Below are positions 14,921 to 23,139 of a stretch of 44,698 bases of DNA, in pieces. The translations under genes were made by a program, and so were the position numbers. Numbering within the stretch: position 1 is the stretch's first letter; every line of letters starts with the position of its first letter. The notes under the pieces were generated by a model, which was not told the origin of the DNA, did no database searches, and was given only the letters and a program-made list of their open reading frames with translations. The DNA is from JBKBMT01 sp046295655 (GTDB lineage: Bacteria; Pseudomonadota; Alphaproteobacteria; Rhodobacterales; Rhodobacteraceae): assembly GCA_046295655.1 (NCBI GenBank), contig JBKBMT010000019.1:1-44698 (forward strand). Reading direction: 5' to 3'.

Positions 14921-14940
14921 CTGCCGCTAAGGAGCGGCAG
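14921..14940 (+). promoter_or_regulatory. Perfect hairpin just upstream of hisD
   Basis: CTGCCGCT-AAGG-AGCGGCAG forms an 8-bp perfect stem with a 4-nt loop, 14 bases before the hisD start. The loop and the 3' arm hold an AAGGAG sequence. The nearer GAGGG (7 bases before ATG) is the likelier ribosome-binding site. The hairpin could be a weak terminator of the murA transcript or could affect hisD translation. Confidence 0.4.
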
Positions 14941-14954
14941 CAACCGAGGGTGAC

Positions 14955-16289
14955 ATGGCACAGCTTCTGTCCACCGCCGCGCCGGATTTCGAGGCCCGTT
15001 TCCGCGCGCTTCTGGCGATGAAGCGCGAGGACGCGCCGGATGTCGATGCGGCGGTCGCCGGGATCATCGCCGATGTGCGGGCGCGCGGCGATGCGGCGCT
15101 GATCGAGCTGACCCGCCGCTTCGACCGGCTGGAACTGACGCCGCCGACGCTGGCCTTTACCGAGGCCGAGATCGAGGCGGCCTGCGCCGCGGTGGATCCC
15201 GACGACCGCGCCGCGCTGGAACTCGCCGCCGACAGGATCCGCGCGTATCACGAACGCCAGCTGCCGGCTGACGACAGCTGGACCGATGCGGCGGGGGCGA
15301 CGCTGGGCTGGCGCTGGCGGCCGGTGGCCTCGGCCGGGCTCTATGTGCCGGGCGGACTTGCCTCCTACCCCTCGTCGGTCCTGATGAACGCCATCCCCGC
15401 CCGGGTCGCCGGTGTCGGGCAGCTGGTGATTGCCTGTCCGACACCCGGCGGGGCAGTCAATCCGCTGGTCCTGCTTGCCGCCCGGCTGTCGGGGGTGGAT
15501 ACGGTCTGGCGGTTCGGTGGCGCACAGGCCATCGCGGCGCTGGCCTACGGGACCGAAACGGTGGCGCCGGTGGACAAGATCACCGGGCCGGGCAATGCCT
15601 ATGTCGCCGCCGCCAAGCGCCGGGTGTTCGGACAGGTTGGCATCGACATGATCGCCGGCCCGTCCGAAATCCTGGTCATCGCCGACGGCGGCACCGACCC
15701 GGACTGGATCGCACTGGATCTGCTCAGCCAGGCGGAACACGACGAAAGCGCGCAGGCGATCCTGATCACCCCGGATGCCGCCTTCGGTCGGGCAGTCATG
15801 CGCGCGGTCGAGCACCGGCTGCAAAGCCTGCCGCGTTCGGTCATCGCCGGGCAAAGCTGGCGGGCCCACGGTGCGGTGATCGTGGTGCGCGATCTTGACG
15901 AGGCGGCGGCGCTGGCCGACCGCATCGCGCCCGAGCATCTGGAACTGTGCGTGGCCGACCCCGAGGCACTGGCCGAGCAGATCGGCCATGCCGGGGCAAT
16001 CTTCCTGGGGCACTGGACGCCCGAGGCGATCGGCGACTATGTCGGCGGGCCGAACCATGTGCTGCCCACAGCCCGGTCGGCGCGTTTTTCCTCGGGGCTG
16101 AGCGTGCTGGATTTCCTCAAGCGGACCACGCTGGCGCGGATGAGCCCGGCAGCGCTGGCGGCCATCGGCCCCGCAGCCGAACGCCTGGCGATCAGCGAAA
16201 GCCTCTCGGCGCATGGGCTCAGCGTCCGGGCACGCCTCGACCGGCTTAACCAACCCGACCGGTCCGCCGCGCCTGATGCGCCGAGGTAA
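14955..16289 (+). CDS. hisD: Histidinol dehydrogenase
   Basis: The 444-residue enzyme oxidises L-histidinol to L-histidine in two NAD+-dependent, zinc-assisted steps. Family signatures are visible: VPGGLASYPSSVLMNAIPA, FGGAQAIAALAYGTE, DKITGPGNAYVAAAKR, the Zn-site GPSEILVIAD region, DLLSQAEHDESAQ, and the GGPNHVLPTARSARFSSGL block with the catalytic His. The length is normal. It is separated from the other his genes, as is usual in Rhodobacterales, and followed by UPF0262 after 83 bp. Confidence 0.98.
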   Translation: MAQLLSTAAPDFEARFRALLAMKREDAPDVDAAVAGIIADVRARGDAALIELTRRFDRLELTPPTLAFTEAEIEAACAAVDPDDRAALELAADRIRAYHERQLPADDSWTDAAGATLGWRWRPVASAGLYVPGGLASYPSSVLMNAIPARVAGVGQLVIACPTPGGAVNPLVLLAARLSGVDTVWRFGGAQAIAALAYGTETVAPVDKITGPGNAYVAAAKRRVFGQVGIDMIAGPSEILVIADGGTDPDWIALDLLSQAEHDESAQAILITPDAAFGRAVMRAVEHRLQSLPRSVIAGQSWRAHGAVIVVRDLDEAAALADRIAPEHLELCVADPEALAEQIGHAGAIFLGHWTPEAIGDYVGGPNHVLPTARSARFSSGLSVLDFLKRTTLARMSPAALAAIGPAAERLAISESLSAHGLSVRARLDRLNQPDRSAAPDAPR

Positions 16290-16372
16290 CTCTCGGATAC
16301 CTTGGGGTTCGGGTGCTTGATCCCTCCCCGGGCGTCGTGCATCAAGCCGGCACCGATGCCCTCGAGTGCCCC

Positions 16373-16849
16373 ATGAACCGCATCTGCCATATCGAGATCG
16401 ACGATTCCAACCTTGCTCCGCCCACGCCCGCGATCGAGCAGGAACGGCGGGTGGCGATCTTCGATCTGCTCGAGGACAACAGCTTTGCGCTGCCTGCCCG
16501 GGACGGCCGCAGCATTCCCCCCGGCCCCTACCGGCTGGGTCTCTCGATCCGCGAGGGGCGGCTGGTGTTCGGCATTGCCACCGAGGATCAGGCCCCGGTG
16601 GGCGAGTTCCACCTGTCGCTCGGGCCGTTCCGGCAGGTGGTGAAGGACTACTTCCAGATCTGCGAAAGCTACTTCGACGCGGTCAAGCGCCTGCCGCCCA
16701 GCCAGATCGAGGCCATCGACATGGCCCGCCGCGGCATCCACAACGAAGGTGCGCGGGTGCTTCAGGAACGGCTGGAAGGCAAGGCCGAGGTCGATATCGA
16801 TACCGCCCGTCGCCTGTTCACCCTGATCTGCGTCCTGCACTGGGGCTGA
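16373..16849 (+). CDS. UPF0262 family protein
   Basis: The 158-residue protein starts MNRICHIEIDDSNLAPPTP and contains ERRVAIFDLLEDNSFAL, the PYRLGLSIREGRLVFGI beta region and YFDAVKRLPPSQIEAIDMAR. The final stretch NEGARVLQERLEGKAEVDID matches UPF0262, an alphaproteobacterial family of unknown function that usually sits next to hisD. It is predicted cytoplasmic, and its stop is three bases from the GTG of the phosphatase gene. It is probably one transcript with the phosphatase. Confidence 0.92.
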   Translation: MNRICHIEIDDSNLAPPTPAIEQERRVAIFDLLEDNSFALPARDGRSIPPGPYRLGLSIREGRLVFGIATEDQAPVGEFHLSLGPFRQVVKDYFQICESYFDAVKRLPPSQIEAIDMARRGIHNEGARVLQERLEGKAEVDIDTARRLFTLICVLHWG

Positions 16850-16852
16850 CGC

Positions 16853-17302
16853 GTGGCCCGTTTCCCCTCGTCGGTCCTTTTCTGCTGCGACCACAACGCC
16901 GTCCGCTCGCCCATGGCCGAGGGGCTGATGAAGGCGCTTTACGGCCAGCGCGCCTATGTCCAGTCGGCGGGGGTGCGGAACGACATGGAGATCGACGGCT
17001 TTGCCATCGCGGTCTGCAAGGAGCTTGGCATCGAACTGGCCCGCCACCGCTCGCGCAGCTTCGACGAGATGCAGGAACTGGGCGATCACCTGTCGCAGTT
17101 CGATCTGATCGTCGCTCTCTCGCCCGCCAGCCAGCGTCTGGCCCTCGACCTGACCGGGCGCTATCATACCGAGGTCGAGTTCTGGCCGATCATCGACCCC
17201 ACTGCCATCGGCGAGGGGCGCGAGGCGAGGCTTGCCGCCTACCGGCAGGCACGCGACCAGATCCGCACCCGCATGCTGGAGCGGTTCGGGCCGCCCGGGT
17301 GA
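16853..17302 (+). CDS. Low-molecular-weight protein-tyrosine-phosphatase family protein
   Basis: GTG start, 149 residues. The active-site loop is C12-DHNAV-R18-S19 (C-x5-R-S) near the N-terminus, and the likely general acid lies in IIDPTA (about residue 122). Arsenate reductases of this fold share the same loop, so databases may name it arsenate reductase. The extra ArsC redox cysteines are not apparent, and the location next to UPF0262 is a housekeeping one, not an ars operon. It probably dephosphorylates a protein or small molecule in the cytoplasm. Confidence 0.85.
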   Translation: MARFPSSVLFCCDHNAVRSPMAEGLMKALYGQRAYVQSAGVRNDMEIDGFAIAVCKELGIELARHRSRSFDEMQELGDHLSQFDLIVALSPASQRLALDLTGRYHTEVEFWPIIDPTAIGEGREARLAAYRQARDQIRTRMLERFGPPG

Positions 17303-17458
17303 TCGGCCGCGGATTGTTGCTGTCGGGGCAGATTCGGTGCTGATCGGATTGCGCGCGGCCGGACCGGCGATCTGTCGTCTGCATCCGGCACGACCGATCC
17401 GCGCCCTTGCACCCCCACCGTCGCCATGCTTCCCTTCGGCGACCGTTCCGGAGCCCTC

Positions 17459-17869
17459 ATGACCCGACGCACCGCCGAAGCCCTGATCGCCCGCTACTAC
17501 GCCGCATTCAATGCCGGCGATGCCGCGGGGATGCTCGCCTGCGTAACCGAAGATGTGGAGCATCGGGTGAACGAGGGCGGAATCCGGCGGGGGCGGGAGG
17601 CGTTCGCCGAATTCTGCGCCCACATGGGCGTCAGCTATGCCGAACAACTGCGCGACATCGTGATCTTCGCCACCGACGACGGCACCCGCGCCGCGGCCGA
17701 GTTCATCGTCCACGGCACCTATCTGCAGACCGATCCCGGCCTGCCCGAGGCGCGGGGGCAGACCTACACGCTTCCTGCCGGCGCCTTCTTCGACATCCGC
17801 GACGGCCGGATCGCCCGGATCACCACCTTCTACAACCTGGCCGACTGGATCCGGCAGGTGTCGACGTGA
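17459..17869 (+). CDS. NTF2-like/ketosteroid-isomerase-like protein
   Basis: This 136-residue protein is of the SnoaL/NTF2 fold. It has an N-terminal helix pair (EALIARYYAAFNAGDAAGML), then TEDVEHRVNEGGIRRGREAF, and the final curved sheet with FFDIRDGRIARITTFYNLAD. The fold binds or isomerises small hydrophobic compounds, and no substrate can be read here. The start at ATG 17459 follows CCGGAG. The stop overlaps the GNAT start (GTGA), so they form one operon. The 156 bp before it hold nothing I can identify. Confidence 0.85.
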   Translation: MTRRTAEALIARYYAAFNAGDAAGMLACVTEDVEHRVNEGGIRRGREAFAEFCAHMGVSYAEQLRDIVIFATDDGTRAAAEFIVHGTYLQTDPGLPEARGQTYTLPAGAFFDIRDGRIARITTFYNLADWIRQVST

Positions 17870-18453
17870 CCATCCGCGTCGAGGCGCTGACCGGCCCGGC
17901 GCTGGAGGCGGCGCTGGACGATGTGGCGCGGCTGCGCATCGCCGTGTTCCGGGCCTATCCGTATCTCTACGATGGCGACATGGACTATGAACGCCGCTAT
18001 GTCGCCTCGTATCGCGATTCGTCCGGGGCGATCCTCGTCGGTGCCTTCGACGGCACGCGCCTCGTCGGCGCGGCAACCGGCACGCCGCTGTCGGATCACG
18101 CCGACGATTTCGCCGCGGCCTTCGCGGGCACGGGGATCGCGCTTGACCGGGTCTTCTACTGCGCCGAATCGGTGCTGCTGCCGGACTGGCGCGGGCAGGG
18201 CATAGGGCACCGCTTCTTCGACCTGCGCGAGGCCCATGCCCGCCGACTGGGATTCGCGCAATGCGCCTTCTGCGCGGTGATACGGCCCGCGGACCACCCG
18301 GCGCGGCCGGCCGGCTACAGCCCGCTCGATCCGTTCTGGCGCGGCCGGGGCTATGCCCCCTTGCAGGGCGTGGTGGCGCGCTTCTCCTGGAAGGATCTTG
18401 GCGAGGCGGCCGAGACCGAGAAGCCGCTGCAATTCTGGATCCGCGACCTGTGA
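17866..18453 (+). CDS. GNAT-family N-acetyltransferase
   Basis: The GTG at 17866 overlaps the stop of the NTF2-like gene. The 195-residue protein has the acetyl-CoA loop (LLPDWRGQGIGHRFFDLREA, the R/Q-x-x-G-x-G motif) near the middle. The preceding core strands contain GAILVGAFDGTRLVGAATGT. The C-terminal part (YSPLDPFWRGRGYAPLQGVV) is typical of a group of bacterial GNATs beside NTF2-like genes. The acceptor substrate is unknown. The fixed pairing with an NTF2-like protein suggests joint action. Confidence 0.88.
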   Translation: MTIRVEALTGPALEAALDDVARLRIAVFRAYPYLYDGDMDYERRYVASYRDSSGAILVGAFDGTRLVGAATGTPLSDHADDFAAAFAGTGIALDRVFYCAESVLLPDWRGQGIGHRFFDLREAHARRLGFAQCAFCAVIRPADHPARPAGYSPLDPFWRGRGYAPLQGVVARFSWKDLGEAAETEKPLQFWIRDL

Positions 18454-18466
18454 CCCGCGCCGGGCT

Positions 18467-18491
18467 GCCCGGCGGGTCTGCCCCGCCGGGC
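18467..18491. terminator. Perfect GC hairpin between convergent operons
   Basis: GCCCGGCGGG-TCTGC-CCCGCCGGGC forms a 10-bp perfect stem with a 5-nt loop. It lies between the GNAT stop (18453) and the stop of the leftward binding-protein gene (18499). The symmetric position fits a bidirectional terminator, but there is no poly-T on either side. Confidence 0.6.
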
Positions 18492-18498
18492 ACAGGGG

Positions 18499-19752
18499 TC
18501 AGTTCAGCGCGGCGATGAAGTCCGCGACCTCTTCCAGCGACAGATACTCGACCTCGGTGATCCCGCCTTCGGCGAAGGACCAGATCACTGCCGGGGCGGA
18601 GACGTCGCCATTGTCGTCGAACTGCACGTTTCCGGTCGCGCCCTGATACATCACCGTCCCGCCCGAGCCGAGGATGTCGCGCGCCATGGTGAAGCCGAAG
18701 CCGTCGGCGCTGATCGGGGTGCCGGCCGGGTCGGTCACGCGGGGCACCTGGGCGGCGATCTGCGCGCCCGTCGCGCCGGGGCCTGCCGCCTCCATCGCCA
18801 GAAGCGCGATCATCGTCGCGTCATAGCTGTTGGCGAGGCCGGGGCCGGACGGATCGCGTCCGAAACGCTGGCGGAAGCGCTCCACGAACGCCGCCGCACT
18901 GTCGGTGCGGGGCGAAGCGGTATCGGTGCCCAGCGTGCTGCCCAGATACTGCAATCCGACATTGGTGCGGAAGTCGTCGGATTTCAGCGAGTTGGCCACG
19001 ATCATGTTCTGCGTGCCGCCAAGCCCGATCCATTCGCGGACGACCGCCGTGCCCTCGTTGGGATAGAGCGCCAGATACAGCGCCTCGGGCTGGCTGGCCA
19101 GCGCCTCGGTCACCTCGGCGCGGAACGAGGGCTGGCCGTCGTTGATGGCGACCTGGGCCTTGACCTCGATGCCCGCCGCCTGAAAGAAGCCCGCCGCGAT
19201 CCGACCGATGTCCTGGCCCCAGTCATCGTTCTTGTAGAGGATGGCAACCGACTTCCACCCCTTGTCCCGCGCCGCCTTGGCGGCGACCGCGGCCTGCACG
19301 CCCGTGGTGGCGAAGGTGCGGAACCACAGCCCGTTGGTTCGGCCTTCCTCGGCGACGCGGGTAAAGGCGGTCGAGGACGAGCAGCACGACATCTGCATCA
19401 CTCCCGCCGGCACCGTGACCGAGGTCAGGATCGGCATCGACACGCCCGAGGCCACCGAACCCAGCAGAAGCTGCACGCCGTCCAGTTCGACCAGCGCCTT
19501 GGCGGCATCGACGCCCACCTTGGGGTCGGTCTGGTCGTCGCGCAGGACCATCTCGATCCGGCAGCCTGCCGCGCCCCCGACCTCGTTCACCTGATCGACC
19601 ACCCATTGCGCCGTCTCGGCGATGGGCCGGCCCCAGTCCACCGAGATCGGCAGCACGGCGCCGATCTTGGTGGTGCAGTCCTGCGCCTGCGCGGTTGCGG
19701 CGAAGCCGAGGCCCAGCGCCAGGGCCATTGCTGCGGTCGTCGTCCGTCTCAT
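18499..19752 (-). CDS. ABC importer substrate-binding protein, branched-chain amino-acid type
   Basis: The 417-residue precursor has a Sec signal peptide (MRRTTTAAMALALGLGFAAT, cut after AQA near residue 23). The mature part has the periplasmic-binding type-1 fold: KIGAVLPISVDWGRPIAETA, LLLGSVASGVSMPILTSVT, VAILYKNDDWGQDIGRIAAG and SYDATMIALLAMEAAG. Known ligands of the family are branched-chain amino acids, amides, urea and aromatic compounds. The ligand cannot be deduced. It is the last gene of the leftward operon after LivM, with a 22-bp gap. Confidence 0.92.
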   Translation of the reverse strand: MRRTTTAAMALALGLGFAATAQAQDCTTKIGAVLPISVDWGRPIAETAQWVVDQVNEVGGAAGCRIEMVLRDDQTDPKVGVDAAKALVELDGVQLLLGSVASGVSMPILTSVTVPAGVMQMSCCSSSTAFTRVAEEGRTNGLWFRTFATTGVQAAVAAKAARDKGWKSVAILYKNDDWGQDIGRIAAGFFQAAGIEVKAQVAINDGQPSFRAEVTEALASQPEALYLALYPNEGTAVVREWIGLGGTQNMIVANSLKSDDFRTNVGLQYLGSTLGTDTASPRTDSAAAFVERFRQRFGRDPSGPGLANSYDATMIALLAMEAAGPGATGAQIAAQVPRVTDPAGTPISADGFGFTMARDILGSGGTVMYQGATGNVQFDDNGDVSAPAVIWSFAEGGITEVEYLSLEEVADFIAALN

Positions 19753-19774
19753 CGTTCTCTCCCTGCTTTCCTGA

Positions 19775-20731
19775 TTACTGCGGGGTCACCCGCCCCGATT
19801 GCGAGACCACCAGCCGCTCGGGCAACAGCCCCTGCGGCCGCCACATCAACATGCCCACGATCACGAACCCGATCAGGATGAACTGGATCGAGCCGGTGTA
19901 AAGCTGCCATTCCGCAGGGGCAAAGCGCGACAGACCCCAGCCGCTGAGCGTCCAGGCTGCCCAGATCAGGAACGCACCGGCGACGGCGCCGCGCATGTTT
20001 CCAGCCCCTCCCACGATCAGCATGGCCCACAGCTGGAAGGTGAGCGTGGGCAGCACGTCCTGCGGACTGACGAAGGCATAGAACGAACCATAAAGCCCAC
20101 CGGCAAGCCCCATGATGACCGATCCGGTCACGAAGGCGACAAGGCGCACGCGCGCGGGACTCTTGCCAAGGCTTCGGGCCGCCGTCTCGTCCTCGCGGAT
20201 CGCCCGCAGCAGCCGGCCGAACGGCGAGGCGACCAGCCGGGCGAGGAAGGCGTAGGTGGCGGCCAGAAGGATCAGCACGATCCCGAAATAGAACAGGTTG
20301 TAGAGAAAGCCGTCGCCAAGCGCCGCGTGCAGCGGCCGCTCGAACCCGCGCAGCCCCTTTGCCCCGCCGGCCAGCCATTCGGCATTGCGCACCAGGTTCT
20401 CGAACGCGACCGCGACACCGAAGGTGGCGATCGCCAGATAGTCCTGCCGCAGCCGCAGGGTGAGGATGCCGACGATCCAGGCCAGCACCCCCGCCGCCGC
20501 CATGCCGCCGAGGAGGGCGAGCGGCCAGATCAGGCCGAAGCCGCCCAGATGGTCGGGCTGGGGCGTGCCGCCCAGCAGAAGCGTGCCGTAGGCGCCGGCG
20601 CCGAAGAAGGCGACGACGCCGCCGTTGAAGAGGCCCGTGTTGCCCCATTGCAGGTTCAGCCCCAGCACCGCGATGGCCAGGATTGCGGCCACCGTGGCGA
20701 AGAACACCGCATAGGCGATCATCCCCATCAT
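19775..20731 (-). CDS. ABC importer permease, LivM type
   Basis: The 318-residue membrane protein starts MMGMIAYAVFFATVAAILAI, overlapping the LivH stop. About eight to ten hydrophobic helices are visible. The conserved GLNLQWGNTGLFNGGVVAFF, the cytoplasmic EAA-like loop (AIREDETAARSLGKSPARVR) that contacts the ATPases, and GSVIMGLAGGLYGSFYAFVS are typical LivM features. With LivH it forms the translocation channel for the solute delivered by the binding protein. Confidence 0.93.
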   Translation of the reverse strand: MMGMIAYAVFFATVAAILAIAVLGLNLQWGNTGLFNGGVVAFFGAGAYGTLLLGGTPQPDHLGGFGLIWPLALLGGMAAAGVLAWIVGILTLRLRQDYLAIATFGVAVAFENLVRNAEWLAGGAKGLRGFERPLHAALGDGFLYNLFYFGIVLILLAATYAFLARLVASPFGRLLRAIREDETAARSLGKSPARVRLVAFVTGSVIMGLAGGLYGSFYAFVSPQDVLPTLTFQLWAMLIVGGAGNMRGAVAGAFLIWAAWTLSGWGLSRFAPAEWQLYTGSIQFILIGFVIVGMLMWRPQGLLPERLVVSQSGRVTPQ

Positions 20732-21645
20732 GACGGCCGCGCCTCGCCGAACAGGCCGTGGGGACGCAGCAGCAGCACCGCGATGATGATCAGGAACGGC
20801 ACCGCCGGGCTGTAGCCCGACGGCAGGATCATGAGCGCGAGGTTGGCCGCCAGCCCGACCAGGAACCCGCCCAGCACCGCGCCGTGCACGCTGCCGATGC
20901 CGCCTGCGATGGTGGCAGCGAAGATCGGCAGCACCAGATCGCGTCCCATGTGCGGGGTGATCTGGTTTGTCAGCCCGTAGAACACCCCCGCCGCTGCCGC
21001 CAGTGCCCCGCCGAGGATCCAGACCGCGACGATCATGCGCGTCAGGTTCACCCCGTTCACCTGCGCAAGCCCGGGGTTCTCGGCCACCGCGCGCAGGGCA
21101 AAGCCAAAGGTCGTCCGGGTCAGCACCAGATGCAGCGCCGCCATGATCGTCACCGCCGCGATCACCACGAACACCTGATCGGGTTTCACCAGCAGCAGCG
21201 GGTCGCGGCTGACCATCACCGCAAAGACGATGTCGCGGGAATAGAGCTGCGTGTGCAGGCCGAAGGCAAGGCCCAGCGCGCTGCGCACGATCAGCGCGAC
21301 CCCGAAAGAGGCAAAGACCATCGAGAGGTCGTCGCCCTTGGCCCGCACCCGGCGGAACACCAGCCGGTCGAAGGCGACCGCCGACAGGCCCGTGACGATC
21401 ATCGAGGCGACCAGTGCCAGGGCCAGCGCCCAGGTCATCGACAGGGGCGCGATCCGGTCGCCCAGCACCGGCAGCAGGCCCGCGAAGACGGCATCGAAGA
21501 CCAGCGCCGAATAGGCGCCGATCGACAGCAGTTCGGCATGCGAGAAATTGGCGAAGCGCAGCATGTGCATCACCAGCGTCAGCCCGATCGCCCCCAGCGA
21601 CAGGACCGAACCCACCAGGATGCCGTCCACCACCCCCTGCAGCAT
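20728..21645 (-). CDS. ABC importer permease, LivH type
   Basis: This 305-residue integral membrane protein begins MLQGVVDGILVGSVLSLGAI. It has the LivH motif LRFANFSHAELLSIGAY and the cytoplasmic loop GFALRAVAENPGLAQVNGVN used to dock the ATPases. It ends ...LRPHGLFGEARPS. The ATG at 21645 overlaps the stop of LivF by one base. It partners LivM in the same operon. Confidence 0.93.
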   Translation of the reverse strand: MLQGVVDGILVGSVLSLGAIGLTLVMHMLRFANFSHAELLSIGAYSALVFDAVFAGLLPVLGDRIAPLSMTWALALALVASMIVTGLSAVAFDRLVFRRVRAKGDDLSMVFASFGVALIVRSALGLAFGLHTQLYSRDIVFAVMVSRDPLLLVKPDQVFVVIAAVTIMAALHLVLTRTTFGFALRAVAENPGLAQVNGVNLTRMIVAVWILGGALAAAAGVFYGLTNQITPHMGRDLVLPIFAATIAGGIGSVHGAVLGGFLVGLAANLALMILPSGYSPAVPFLIIIAVLLLRPHGLFGEARPS

Positions 21646-22373
21646 CAGGCGCTGAGCCTCCGTCCGCCCAGATAGATCTCGGCCACCACCGGATCACCGG
21701 TCAGCCGGTCAGCCGGCCCGTCTATCTGGTTGCGTCCCTCGGCGAGGATCCAGCAGTGATCGGCGATGGACAGGGCCTGTTTCACGTTCTGCTCGACCAG
21801 CACGATCGTGGTGCCCTGCGCGGCCAGTCTGCGCGCCATCGCCAGAACCTCTGCGGCCGCCTTCGGCGACAGGCCGGCCGAAGGCTCGTCCATCAGGATG
21901 GTGCGCGGATCGCCCGCAAGCGCCATGGCAACGGCAAGGAACTGCCGCTGTCCGCCCGACAGCGCCGAGGCACGGTCGCGCGCCTTCTCGGCAAGCACCG
22001 GGAACAGGTCGAACAGGGGGGCCAGCCGGTCGGGGGTTGTCCGGCCCGCGCGGCGCAGCGCAAGCTCCAGGTTCTGCCGGATTGTGAGGCTGCGGAACAC
22101 GTTGTCGGTCTGCGGGACATAGGCGATGCCATGGGCGGCCAGGCGGTCCGGGCGCAGCCCGGTGATGTCCGTGCCCTCGTGGCGGATGCGACCCGCCGAT
22201 ACCGGCACGAGCCCCGCCACCGCCTTGACCAGCGTGGATTTTCCGGCCCCGTTCGGTCCGATGATCACCGTCACCGCCCCGGCCTTCGCCTCGAGCGCCA
22301 CGCCGTGCAGGATCGGCAGGTCGGGTCCGTAGCCGGCGACCAGCCCTTCGACCGAGAGCGCGGTCTCAGCCAT
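21645..22373 (-). CDS. ABC importer ATPase, LivF type
   Basis: This is a 242-residue ATPase. It has Walker A GPNGAGKSTL (about residues 39-48), Q-loop GIAYVPQTDNVF, signature SGGQRQFLAVAMAL, Walker B ILMDEPSAGLSP, and switch His replaced in LVEQNVKQAL as usual for LivF. It overlaps the LivG stop by eight bases. It energises transport together with LivG. Confidence 0.94.
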   Translation of the reverse strand: MAETALSVEGLVAGYGPDLPILHGVALEAKAGAVTVIIGPNGAGKSTLVKAVAGLVPVSAGRIRHEGTDITGLRPDRLAAHGIAYVPQTDNVFRSLTIRQNLELALRRAGRTTPDRLAPLFDLFPVLAEKARDRASALSGGQRQFLAVAMALAGDPRTILMDEPSAGLSPKAAAEVLAMARRLAAQGTTIVLVEQNVKQALSIADHCWILAEGRNQIDGPADRLTGDPVVAEIYLGGRRLSA

Positions 22374-23139
22374 CTGCGGCCGCCCCGAGATAGGCATCGA
22401 GCAGCACCGGGCTTGTCTGTGCCTCGGTGGCGGTGCCCTGGAACACGATCCGGCCCTGGGCAAGCGCCACCACCGGGTCGCAGTGACGCATGACGAAGTC
22501 CATGTTGTGCTCGATGATGACAAAGGTCTTGCCCTGCCGGTTCAGCGTCTCGATCCGCGCGATCAGGGTCTGGGCCAGCACCGGATTTACGCCGGCTGCG
22601 GGTTCGTCGAGAAGGATGAGCTTCGGATCCCCCATCAGAACGCGCGCAAGTTCCAGAAGCTTCATCTGCCCGCCCGAGATCTTGCCGGCCGGGTGGTCGG
22701 CCAGGTCGGCCAGCGTCACGAAATCCAGCACCTCCATGGCGCGGGCGCGGATCGCCCGTTCCTGGGCGCGGACGCGGCCGGGAAACAGGATCGGGCCCCA
22801 CAGCCGCTCGCCCGCCTGATCCATCGGCGCCGTCATCACGTTCTCCAGCACCGACATGCGGGGAAACGGGCGCGGGATCTGGAAGCTGCGCGCAAGGCCC
22901 AGTGCGAACAGACGGTCGGGCGGCAGGCCGGTGACGTCGCGCCCGCCAAGCAGGACGCGCCCGGCGTCGGGTTTGAGGCTGCCGGTCAGCAGGTTGAACA
23001 GCGTCGTCTTGCCGGCGCCGTTGGGCCCGATCAGCCCGGTGATCGACCCCCGCCGGATGTCCAGCGTTACCCCGTCCACCGCCCGGAAGGCGCCGAAGCT
23101 GCGGGCCAGGCCGCGGATCTGCAGGATCGGCTCAGCCAT
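22366..23139 (-). CDS. ABC importer ATPase, LivG type
   Basis: ATG 23139 gives 257 residues (MAEPILQIRGLARSFG). An earlier ATG at 23154 would add five residues but lies further inside the preceding gene. Walker A is GPNGAGKTTLFN, Q-loop region GLARSFQIPRPFPRM, signature ISGGQMKLLELARVL, Walker B LILLDEPAAGVNP, switch His IIEHNMDFVMRH. The start overlaps the end of the aldo-keto reductase gene by eight bases, tying transport to that enzyme. Confidence 0.93.
   Translation of the reverse strand: MAEPILQIRGLARSFGAFRAVDGVTLDIRRGSITGLIGPNGAGKTTLFNLLTGSLKPDAGRVLLGGRDVTGLPPDRLFALGLARSFQIPRPFPRMSVLENVMTAPMDQAGERLWGPILFPGRVRAQERAIRARAMEVLDFVTLADLADHPAGKISGGQMKLLELARVLMGDPKLILLDEPAAGVNPVLAQTLIARIETLNRQGKTFVIIEHNMDFVMRHCDPVVALAQGRIVFQGTATEAQTSPVLLDAYLGAAADG

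Noticed and set aside
16310..16355. GCTTGAT...ATCAAGC inverted repeat between hisD and UPF0262
   Set aside because: The 7-bp arms are separated by a loop of about 20 bases and there is no U-run. Too weak to call a terminator or regulatory site.
16853..17302. Arsenate reductase (ArsC)
   Set aside because: The CX5R loop is shared by phosphatases. The second and third redox cysteines of thioredoxin-type ArsC are not evident and there is no ars operon around it.
20732..21697. Fusion of LivM to a long N-terminal extension
   Set aside because: The upstream part of the same frame is out of frame with the clear LivH gene. LivM has its own ATG overlapping the LivH stop.
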